Positions 55,586 to 62,918 of a stretch of 64,000 nucleotides of DNA are shown here, piece after piece (within the stretch, counting starts at the first letter, position 1; each line of letters starts with the position of its first letter). This stretch comes from Actinacidiphila oryziradicis (lineage in GTDB: Bacteria; Actinomycetota; Actinomycetes; Streptomycetales; Streptomycetaceae): NCBI RefSeq assembly GCF_005047355.1, contig NZ_SUMC01000006.1, positions 1 to 64,000 on the forward strand, in the 5' to 3' direction. The notes beneath the pieces are model-generated. The model was not told where the DNA came from. It saw nothing but the letters and a program-made list of their open reading frames with translations, and ran no database searches. Both the position numbers and the translations under genes were made by a program.

Positions 55586-56473
55586 CTACATGAAGGTGCG
55601 GGCCGACCAGAGTTCGGGGAAGACCACCCGGGCCATACTGCGCTGGAGCCAGCCGAGGCCCTCGGAGCCGCCCGAGCCGGCCTTGGCTCCCATGGCCCGC
55701 TGCACGGACTTCAGGTGCTGGTAGCGCCAGTCACCGAACTGCTCGGCCACCTCGGTCAGCGCCTCGCCGAGGAGCCGCAGATGGTTGTCCGGTCCCGCGT
55801 CGCGGTAGATCTCCACCCAGGCGGCCTCGACCACGGGATGGGACCGGTGCTCTTCGGTGAAGTCCCGGTGGAGCAGATCGGCGGGGATGTCGTGGCCCTG
55901 CCGGGCCAGCAGGGCGATGACGTCGTCCCAGAGGCTGGGGGAGCGCAGTGCCCCGGCCAGCTCGGCGTGCACGTCGGGCTGCCGTCTGAACGGCCGGATG
56001 AGCGAGGCCGTCTTCAGGCCCAGCAGGAATTCCAGCTGCCGGTACATCGCGGACTGGAAGCCCGAGGCGTCGCCGAGCAGGTCGCGGAAGCGGTTGAAGT
56101 CGGCGGGCGTCATCCAGCGCAGCCCGTGCCATCCCGCGTTGAGCGCCTCGATGTGCAGCGCGGCCCTGCGCAGCGGAAGGAGTGTGCCCCAGACGTCGTC
56201 CTCGCGCAGCAGCCGCTGTACTTCGCGCAGCTCGTAGCGGGTGAGCCCGAAGTACAGCTCCATCACCTGGCTGATCATCAGGAAGGACATCTCGCCGGTG
56301 TCGTCGCTCAGCGTCTGCTGGAGGCTGTGCAGTGTGCTGGCGTGCACGTACCTGTCGTAAGGAACCCCCTCGGCGAACTCCAGGGTCGGCGTGCCCCCGC
56401 TTCCCTCGCTGTGCTCGGAGCGTTCTCGTTCGGACGACGGTCGCGCTGTCGGCCGGAGATCTGAGGCGTCCAC
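55586..56473 (-). CDS. kynA: Tryptophan 2,3-dioxygenase
   Basis: A 295-residue heme dioxygenase. GTG 56473 is the only credible start. Features: VPYDRYVHASTLHSLQQTLS, MSFLMISQVMELYFGL (substrate/heme pocket), MTPADFNRFRDLLG and SGFQSAMYRQLEFLLG. First gene of the minus-strand operon. It converts L-Trp to N-formylkynurenine. A formamidase gene is not in this window. Confidence 0.94.
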   Translation of the reverse strand: MDASDLRPTARPSSERERSEHSEGSGGTPTLEFAEGVPYDRYVHASTLHSLQQTLSDDTGEMSFLMISQVMELYFGLTRYELREVQRLLREDDVWGTLLPLRRAALHIEALNAGWHGLRWMTPADFNRFRDLLGDASGFQSAMYRQLEFLLGLKTASLIRPFRRQPDVHAELAGALRSPSLWDDVIALLARQGHDIPADLLHRDFTEEHRSHPVVEAAWVEIYRDAGPDNHLRLLGEALTEVAEQFGDWRYQHLKSVQRAMGAKAGSGGSEGLGWLQRSMARVVFPELWSARTFM

Positions 56474-56655
56474 CGGCTTCCCCTCTCCGTGGCCTTGCGG
56501 CTCTCTTCGGTCCTCCGTGTCGGCTGTGCATGCCGAGTCACTTCATGATTCCGTGGGAAGCCGGTGAGCGGAATGCCGGTCCGACGGTCCTGGAGTCCAA
56601 TTGCCGTTGATCCCGGCGGTGTATGGCAGGATCGCCTTTCACTCGGAAGGTTTAC

Positions 56656-57108
56656 ATGGACGACATGGACTGGGAGCTGCTGGCGGAGCTCCAGGCGAAT
56701 GCGCGGCTCTCCTTCAGCGAGCTGTCCCGCAGGGTGCATCTGTCGCCGCCCGCGGTGGCGGAGCGGGTGCGCCGTCTCGAGGAGTCGGGTGTGATCAGCG
56801 GCTACCACGCCCGGGTGGACCTGACGCGGGCGGGCTGGGTGGTCGTGGCGTTCATCCGGATGTCCTGCTACGGGGCGCGGTGTGTGCTGCGCGACCCGGC
56901 GGTGGCGCAGTGGCCGGAGGTGCGGGAGATTCACCGTGTCACCGGGGACGCGTGTTGTCTCCTGAAGGTCGCGGCCGGCTCCATGGCGGGTTTCGAGGCG
57001 GTAATCGACCGGCTCGCACCCTTCGGCCAGCCGTCCAGCACCATGGTCCTGTCCACACACCTGGGCTGGCGCCCGGTCACCGCGACCGACGCGCCGGCCG
57101 GCTCGTGA
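56656..57108 (+). CDS. Lrp/AsnC-family regulator of the kynurenine operon
   Basis: A 150-residue protein starting at ATG 56656 after GGAAGG (an in-frame ATG 11 codons earlier lacks a good site). HTH: FSELSRRVHLSPPAVAERVR; RAM domain with REIHRVTGDACCLLKV. Divergent from the TDO gene, like KynR-type Lrp regulators that respond to kynurenine in proteobacteria. Likely an activator or repressor of the catabolic operon. Confidence 0.88.
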   Translation: MDDMDWELLAELQANARLSFSELSRRVHLSPPAVAERVRRLEESGVISGYHARVDLTRAGWVVVAFIRMSCYGARCVLRDPAVAQWPEVREIHRVTGDACCLLKVAAGSMAGFEAVIDRLAPFGQPSSTMVLSTHLGWRPVTATDAPAGS

Positions 57109-57199
57109 ACCTCTGCTCGCGCTGTACGTCAGCCCGCTGACGCGAGCCTTCATGCGCCGGACACGGTCGGTTTGACATGTCGTGGGCCACGTCCTCCAC

Positions 57200-57345
57200 G
57201 CGTGAGCCGTCCACGGGGCGGACCATGCGGTCGTGGTCACCAATGGCGCGTTCACCCGGGACGCCGGTGCCTGAGGAGACCGTCGTGGTGCACCGGGTGG
57301 ACCGGGCCTGGCTCCGCGGCCTTGTTGGTCGCCGTCGTCCGGGTA
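57200..57345 (+). pseudogene. Scrap of an Mrr-type restriction endonuclease
   Basis: At 57218-57274 a frame reads ADHAVVVTNGAFTRDAGA and stops. This is the Mrr catalytic-domain strand/helix (VVVTNG-x-FT-x-x-A). A neighbouring frame then gives ETVVVHRVDRAWLRGLV, like the following VLVDRDRL segment. Only these ~45 residues remain. The rest of 57109-57400 shows nothing else. Confidence 0.4.
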
Positions 57346-57400
57346 TCGGCTCTGTCCCGGCGCGACGGGGCAGGTGTACGACACTCCGGGAGCGAGCGGA

Positions 57401-57416
57401 TCTGAAGTAGTTCAGA
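57401..57416. promoter_or_regulatory. Palindrome upstream of the toxin-antitoxin pair
   Basis: TCTGAA-GTAG-TTCAGA is a perfect 6-bp inverted repeat ending 12 bp before the antitoxin ATG, next to a GGAGG site. A likely operator for antitoxin autoregulation. Confidence 0.5.
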
Positions 57417-57428
57417 TATCCTGGAGGC

Positions 57429-57893
57429 ATGGCTGTCCAGACCTTCTCCTACAGTGTGTTCCTGCGGGGTCCCACGCAGGTCCTGCCCTCGCTCGACGAC
57501 GCCGACGTGATACTTGAGCGTCGGGACGAGGAAAACCTCGTACTGATGCGGGCCGAGCGTTTCGAAGCGACGGCTGCCGGTCTCGGGATCGCCGCGCGCT
57601 CGCTCTCTGTCCTGGCTCGTCGGCACCCGGACTTGGCCGAGGAACTTCTCGCCGAAGAGCTGCCCTGGCTGCACTGGCTCCCCGAGACGGAGCGCACACA
57701 GTGTGTACGAGAGCTTCTGGCAGACCTGGTCGCGGGCGCGGACACGGGGCTCCTGCTCCCGTTCGCCCGCAACCTCGCATCCTGGCGGGCGACCGCCGAG
57801 GTCTGGACCGATCCCGAGCTGGCCCGTGACCTGCAGGGGCCGTTCCCCGGTGATGGCCCGGACCTTGCCCGACCACAAGAGGATGCCGGATGA
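57429..57893 (+). CDS. Putative type II antitoxin, 154 aa
   Basis: ATG 57429 with a TGGAGG site. An N-terminal block FSYSVFLRGPTQVLPSLDDA and EENLVLMRAERFEATAAGL give a Phd/prevent-host-death-like layout of beta strands and helices; the C-terminal helical part is LWLHWLPETER-like (LPWLHWLPETERTQCVREL). It overlaps the downstream RelE-like gene by ATGA, typical of antitoxin-toxin order. Confidence 0.55.
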   Translation: MAVQTFSYSVFLRGPTQVLPSLDDADVILERRDEENLVLMRAERFEATAAGLGIAARSLSVLARRHPDLAEELLAEELPWLHWLPETERTQCVRELLADLVAGADTGLLLPFARNLASWRATAEVWTDPELARDLQGPFPGDGPDLARPQEDAG

Positions 57894-58241
57894 GCGGCCG
57901 CGGGCAGGAGATCTCCCGGCCGCGTCCCTGGACCGTGCGCGCAGCCGACCGACAGGCCTTCAACGGCTGGCAACTGTTGCTGAATCAGGTACCGGAGAAC
58001 CTGGACCGTGCTTGGGTCGCCATCACTGGCGAACCGCGCCACGTGGATCAGCGTCAACATCCCCTTAAGGGAGCTCTCGGGGTCGTAAAAGTGAGTGGTG
58101 CCGCACTTGAGCAGTGGCAGTATGAGATCACCGGAGGTGGCCGCGTCTGGGTACGCGATCGACGACGCGCGCCGTACTTTATGGATCACCCGCGCCGGTG
58201 CCGGGCATCCGAAGCAGACGGATACTCGCCGCCGGAGGTGA
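57890..58241 (+). pseudogene. RelE-like toxin with one-base frameshift
   Basis: ATG 57890 begins MSGRGQEISRPRPWTVRAAD and continues through LNQVPENLDRAWVAITGEPR and LEQWQYEITGGGRVW. At 58149-58151 a GGG run carries one base too many: the natural continuation, YAIDDARRTLWITRAGAGHP ending KQTDTRRR, lies in the next frame and stops at 58241. Removing one G restores a ~116-residue RelE/ParE-like toxin. As it stands the C-terminal catalytic region is lost. The restored frame contains a TTA (bldA-type) codon. Confidence 0.6.
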
Positions 58242-58496
58242 ATCCGGCGAGGCACGGGGTCGACGGCGCAGGCCGGGGCGCCGCGCACCTCCTGTGTCGG
58301 TGAGGCCTGACACCATCGTCCCGAGACTCCAGCGACACCCAGCCACACCCTTCGCTCCGACGAACAGAACGATCATGGCAACCGCAGAGGGCCCGCGAAG
58401 CCAGTTCGCGGATTTCCCAACGGAGTCGTGAAACGCCCGGGGTTCCTCGCCAGATCACGCTGAAGCTCCTGGCCCCAGGACAGGAACCGCACACAG

Positions 58497-59993
58497 TCAG
58501 CGGGCGTGCGGGATGAGGGCGCGCTTGTCGGGCTTGCCGCCGGGGGCCGTGGGGACGGAGTGGATGACGGTGATCGTGGCCGGGACGGCGGCGGCGCCCA
58601 GGACGGCGGCCACGCGGGCGCGGAGGGCGTCGGGGTCGGGGATGTGGCCGAGTGTGCGGGGGACGACGAAGGCGTGGGCGGCCTCGCCGGTATGGTCGTC
58701 GGGGGCGCCGACCACATAGGCCTGGTCGACGTCGGGGTGGGCGGCGAGGGCCCGTTCGATGGGCCCGGCGTAGTGGACGATGGCGTTGACGATGATGACG
58801 TCCCGGGCGCGTCCGGTGAGGTGGAGGTAGCCGTCGCGGTCGAGGTGGCCGAGGTCTTGGGTGCGGACCCAGCCGTCGCGCAGGACATCGCGGGTCTGGT
58901 CCTCGTCCTGCCAGTAGCCCGCCATGGCGTAGTCGGTACGGGCCCAGATCTCGCCGGTCCGCCCGACGGGCAGTGGCCGGTTATCGTCGTCCCGGATCTC
59001 GATCCGTACGCCGTCGCAGGGGCGGCCGACGGAGTCGAGTGCCTTGTCGTCGGGGGCGAGCCGGGTGAGGACGCCGGTCTCGGTCTGGCCGTACGCCTGG
59101 TACACCACTGGGCCGAGGCGGTCGCGGGCCTCGGCGAGCCGGTGCGGTGCCAGCGGCGATCCGGCGACGGTGAGGGCGCGCAGGGTGCTGACGTCGATGT
59201 CGGTGCTGCGCAGTACGTCGAGCACCTGGTAGAGGCGGGGGACGGTCATGAGGCAGGCGGTGATGCCGTACCGCTCGAAGACTTGCGGGAACTCCAGGGG
59301 GAGGTCGGGGATGACAGCGGTACCGCCCCCGATCAGGCACAGCCCGAGGTTCTCGAAGATCACGGCGCTGGTCAGCGTCCCGAACAGCAGATAGCGCCGG
59401 TAGCCGGCCGCCAGCCGGCTGGTCTCCTCGGTCCAGCGGGCCGGCTGCCAGGACCAGTGGGCGGTCAGCGAACGGTAGGTCTGCGCACAGCCCTTGGGCG
59501 CTGCGGTGCTGCCGCTGGTCAGGTTGACTAGGGCGATGTCGTCCGGGCGGCCCCGTACGGTGAGTCCGGCGGGCTCCGGGTGCGGGTCCAGCAGATCGGT
59601 ACGGAGACGGAGCACCGGGGTGCCGCCCGCGGCGGCCAGCAGGTCGGGCAGGGCGGTGGACTCATCGGCCAGTACGGCGTCCACGCCGAGGGACAGCACA
59701 TGGGCCAGCTGGCCCAGGGGCAGCCCGGGACGCAGGCCGGTCACCCGGCACCCCAGGACATGGGCCGCGATCTGCGCCGCGAAGCCCTCCGGGGTAACTG
59801 CGGTGGTCACCGCGACGGACGACCCGCGGCCCAGGCCCGCCGCCCGCAGGCCCGCGGCGCACCGGCCGATCAGGGCCAGCACCTCACCGCGCGAGATCTC
59901 ATGTGACCGGAATTCGAACGCGGGGGTGTCCTGATTGTCACGGAGCGAGTCGAGCAGTCGTTGCGGGAAAGGCGACTCGGCCGATATTTCCAT
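58497..59993 (-). CDS. AMP-binding (ANL) ligase of the right-edge cluster
   Basis: A 498-residue adenylate-forming enzyme starting at ATG 59993 after GGAG. Motifs: LVNLTSGSTAAPKGC (P-loop), VYQAYGQTETG, RTDYAMAGYWQDEDQTRDVL, and the C-terminal Lys in APGGKPDKRAL. There is no carrier or condensation domain. The hinge region RARDVIIVNAIVHYAG differs from the usual GR-x-x-D-x-I-x-x-x-G. It activates an unknown acid as the adenylate or CoA ester. It is divergent from the monooxygenase at 60220, sharing a 226-bp AT-richer promoter region (59994-60219) with a CACGTG core at 60139-60144. Confidence 0.88.
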   Translation of the reverse strand: MEISAESPFPQRLLDSLRDNQDTPAFEFRSHEISRGEVLALIGRCAAGLRAAGLGRGSSVAVTTAVTPEGFAAQIAAHVLGCRVTGLRPGLPLGQLAHVLSLGVDAVLADESTALPDLLAAAGGTPVLRLRTDLLDPHPEPAGLTVRGRPDDIALVNLTSGSTAAPKGCAQTYRSLTAHWSWQPARWTEETSRLAAGYRRYLLFGTLTSAVIFENLGLCLIGGGTAVIPDLPLEFPQVFERYGITACLMTVPRLYQVLDVLRSTDIDVSTLRALTVAGSPLAPHRLAEARDRLGPVVYQAYGQTETGVLTRLAPDDKALDSVGRPCDGVRIEIRDDDNRPLPVGRTGEIWARTDYAMAGYWQDEDQTRDVLRDGWVRTQDLGHLDRDGYLHLTGRARDVIIVNAIVHYAGPIERALAAHPDVDQAYVVGAPDDHTGEAAHAFVVPRTLGHIPDPDALRARVAAVLGAAAVPATITVIHSVPTAPGGKPDKRALIPHAR

Positions 59994-60219
59994 TTCGTCT
60001 CCACTCTCGGTGAGCTCTCGGCGGGCCACCGGGGTCGCGTTCGAGCCACGCGGGAAATCCGGCGGGGTGCGTGTTTTATCGGCATCACGGTATCGCCCGA
60101 TTCGGCGCCAGGCGCTCAGGGGCGATTGTGACGCACCTCACGTGATGACGGGGTGTCATACCGGTTGAAGAATCAAGTAGCGTTCAATTCTCCACTCGCA
60201 AGAGGGCAGGAGATTAAAA

Positions 60220-61848
60220 GTGCCGAGCGACGTACCAGACGTGTCGGGTATATCGGACGTTTCAATCGAATATCTTATCGTGGGGGCCGGCCCCGCTGGA
60301 CTCCAGGCCGGATATTTCCTCGGCAGATCCGGCCGCAGCTATCTCGTCGTAGAATCGGGAAACGCGCCCGGAACCTTCTTCGCCACATTCCCCAGACATC
60401 GCAAACTGATATCGATCAACAAGGTCCACACCGGCTGGGACGATCCCGAACTCAAGCTGCGCACGGACTGGAACTCGCTGTTGTCCGAGGAGGGAGCCCC
60501 CCTCTTCACCGGCTACACCCCGCGTTACTTCCCGGGCGCCGACGACCTGGTCCGCTACCTCGCGGACTTCGCGGCCACCCACCGGCTGAACGTCCGGTAC
60601 GACACCCGGATCACCGAAGTCACCCGCCCCGGTGACGACTTCGTCGCTCGTGACCAGCACGGGAACGTCTTCCGCGCCAAGCGGCTGATCATGGCGACCG
60701 GTGTGTCCAAGCCGTATGTGCCCGACATCGAGGGCGTCGGGACGGCGGAGCCCTACGGCTCGGTCTCGGTGGACCCGGCCGACTTCACCAACCAGCGGGT
60801 GCTGATCATCGGCCGCGGAAATTCCGCGTTCGAGACCGCGGACAATCTCATCGAGACGGCAGCGGTCATCCATGTCGCGGGTCCCGGGTCGATGCCCATG
60901 GCCTGGCAGACGCATTTCGTCGGCCACCTCCGCGCCGTCAACAACAACTTCCTCGACACATACCAGCTCAAATCCCAGAACGCACTGCTCGACGGTCACA
61001 TCAAGCGGATCCGCCGACAGGAGGACTCCTCCTACCTGGTCGCGGTGAGCTTCTCCCGGGTGAACGACGTGGTCAAGGAAATACGATACGACCGGGTCAT
61101 CCTGGCCACCGGATTCCGTTTCGACACCGAAATCTTCGCCGAGGAATGCCGCCCGGAACTGACGATCAACGACAGGTTCCCGGCGCAGACCGACGCCTGG
61201 GAGTCCACGAACGTCCCCGACCTGTATTTCGCCGGCACCATCACCCAGGTGCGCGACTTCAAGAAATCGACCAGCGGATTCATTCACGGATTCCGGTACG
61301 GAGTGCGGGCACTGCACCGCATTCTCGAACAGCGCTACCACGACCGCCCCTGGCCGGCCCGGGAGCTGCCCGCCACCGCCGAGGCCCTCACCGACGCCGT
61401 AATCGAACGCGTCAACCGCAGCTCGGCGCTCTGGCAGCAGTTCGGCTTCCTCGGCGACGCCATCGTCGTCGGCGAGGACGGCAGCGTCCGGTACCACGAG
61501 GAAGTCCCGGTCGAGCACCTGCACCGGGCGGTCGCGGAGGGCGCCTTCGGCAAGGCCGACAGCTACTTCACCGTCACGCTGGAGTACGGCGCCGACCACG
61601 ACCAGGTGGACCCCTTCGACATCTCCGTGAACCGCCTCGCGCAGAACGACACCAGCGGTCTCGACACCCGCTATCTGCACCCGGTCGTACGCCGGTTCCG
61701 CAGCGGCGAAGCGGCGGGCGGACCGGTGGCCGAACACCACCTCACCGAGAACCTCGAAAACGAATGGAACAGGGAGGACGTCCACCGCTCCCCCCTGCTG
61801 CGGTTCCTGAGCGATCACCTCAACCCGGCCCCGGCGAGCCGGCCATGA
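60220..61848 (+). CDS. Flavin-dependent monooxygenase (FOXRED2/NMO-like)
   Basis: A 542-residue protein starting at GTG 60220 after AGGAG. FAD Rossmann motif YLIVGAGPAGLQAGYFLGRS; NADPH Rossmann RVLIIGRGNSAFETADNL; ATGF motif in VILATGFRFDTEIFA. This is the group B/N-hydroxylating monooxygenase layout, closest in feel to FOXRED2-type proteins. The first ~60 codons include ATA, TCA, GAA, TAT, CTT and AGA, which is less Streptomyces-like than its neighbours and hints at transfer. It may hydroxylate an amine or carbon in the cluster product. ATGA overlap with the next gene. Confidence 0.85.
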   Translation: MPSDVPDVSGISDVSIEYLIVGAGPAGLQAGYFLGRSGRSYLVVESGNAPGTFFATFPRHRKLISINKVHTGWDDPELKLRTDWNSLLSEEGAPLFTGYTPRYFPGADDLVRYLADFAATHRLNVRYDTRITEVTRPGDDFVARDQHGNVFRAKRLIMATGVSKPYVPDIEGVGTAEPYGSVSVDPADFTNQRVLIIGRGNSAFETADNLIETAAVIHVAGPGSMPMAWQTHFVGHLRAVNNNFLDTYQLKSQNALLDGHIKRIRRQEDSSYLVAVSFSRVNDVVKEIRYDRVILATGFRFDTEIFAEECRPELTINDRFPAQTDAWESTNVPDLYFAGTITQVRDFKKSTSGFIHGFRYGVRALHRILEQRYHDRPWPARELPATAEALTDAVIERVNRSSALWQQFGFLGDAIVVGEDGSVRYHEEVPVEHLHRAVAEGAFGKADSYFTVTLEYGADHDQVDPFDISVNRLAQNDTSGLDTRYLHPVVRRFRSGEAAGGPVAEHHLTENLENEWNREDVHRSPLLRFLSDHLNPAPASRP

Positions 61849-62918
61849 CCTCCGCCCTGTCCGCACTGCACGCCAGGGCCCGTGAACTCCTCGACCCTGT
61901 CCACTACGACTTCTTCGCAGGCGGCGCGGGCGACGAGATGGCACTGGGCGAGAACAGGGGGGCCTTCCGCCGGCTGGCGCTGCTGCCGAGGGTTTTGCGC
62001 GGTAACGAACCACGCGACACCGCCGTCACCCTGCTCGGCGACCGGGCCGCCACGCCGGTGATCGTCTCGCCCACCGCCTTCCACCGTCTCGCCCACCCCG
62101 ACGGCGAACTCGCCACCGCCCGCGCCACCGCGGCGGCCGGCACAATCCTGATCGCCAGCATGGCATCGACAACGGCCGTCGGGGAGATCACCGCCGCCGC
62201 CCGGGAGATACACCCCGACGCGGCGGTCTGGTTCCAGCTCTACCTCCAGCCCGACCACGCCGTCACCACCGAACTGGTCCGCCGGGCCGAGAAGGCCGGC
62301 TGCACCGCCCTGGTGGTCACCGTGGACTCCCCGGTCTTCGGCCGCCGGGAACGCGACGAGCGCAACGACTTCCACGACCTGCCACCGGGACTCGCCGCCG
62401 AGAACATGCGCGACCTGCCCGGCGCACCGCCCGGCGGCACCCTCGACATCGCCATGTCACCCGCTCTGACCTGGCCCGACCTATGGCGGCTGCGCGACGC
62501 CACCGCCCTGCCCATCATCCTCAAGGGCGTCCTGCACCCCGAGGACGCCCGGATCGCCGTCGCCGAGGGAGTGGACGCCCTGATGGTGTCCAACCACGGC
62601 GGGCGCCAACTCGACGCCGCGCCCGCCACCATCGAGGCGCTGCCCCGCATCGCCGAGGCCGTCGCCGGTCGCGTACCCGTACTGCTGGACGGCGGCGTAC
62701 GCCGGGGCTCCGACGCCGCGATCGCGCTGGCGCTCGGAGCCACCGCCGTCGGCGTCGGCCGACCGGTGCTCTGGGGCCTGGCGGCGGACGGCGAGGCAGG
62801 CGTAAGGCAAGTACTACAAGTGCTCGGCGCGGAGTTCGACCACGCACTGGCCCTGTGCGGCGCCCGCAGACCGGCCGACCTGACCCAGGACCTGGTAACG
62901 CCGAGGGGGGCCGTATGA
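61845..62918 (+). CDS. FMN-dependent alpha-hydroxy-acid oxidase
   Basis: A 357-residue TIM-barrel flavoenzyme of the lactate/glycolate/hydroxymandelate oxidase family. Features: YDFFAGGAGDEMALGENR, substrate strand FQLYLQPD, TVDSPVFGRRER, catalytic His with Arg in MVSNHGGRQLD, and phosphate loop LLDGGVRRGSDAAIA. It oxidises an alpha-hydroxy acid to the keto acid. It is coupled by ATGA to both the monooxygenase and the P450. Confidence 0.9.
   Translation: MTSALSALHARARELLDPVHYDFFAGGAGDEMALGENRGAFRRLALLPRVLRGNEPRDTAVTLLGDRAATPVIVSPTAFHRLAHPDGELATARATAAAGTILIASMASTTAVGEITAAAREIHPDAAVWFQLYLQPDHAVTTELVRRAEKAGCTALVVTVDSPVFGRRERDERNDFHDLPPGLAAENMRDLPGAPPGGTLDIAMSPALTWPDLWRLRDATALPIILKGVLHPEDARIAVAEGVDALMVSNHGGRQLDAAPATIEALPRIAEAVAGRVPVLLDGGVRRGSDAAIALALGATAVGVGRPVLWGLAADGEAGVRQVLQVLGAEFDHALALCGARRPADLTQDLVTPRGAV

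Noticed and set aside
57890-58303. Reading the RelE-like gene as an intact 137-residue protein
   Set aside because: The C-terminal part in that frame is unlike any toxin, whereas the adjacent frame restores the expected family ending.
58242-58496. Possible transposase or resolvase scrap between the toxin remnant and the AMP ligase
   Set aside because: A minus-strand frame reads VRFLSWGQELQRDLARNPG but I cannot tie it to any family, so it is left unannotated.
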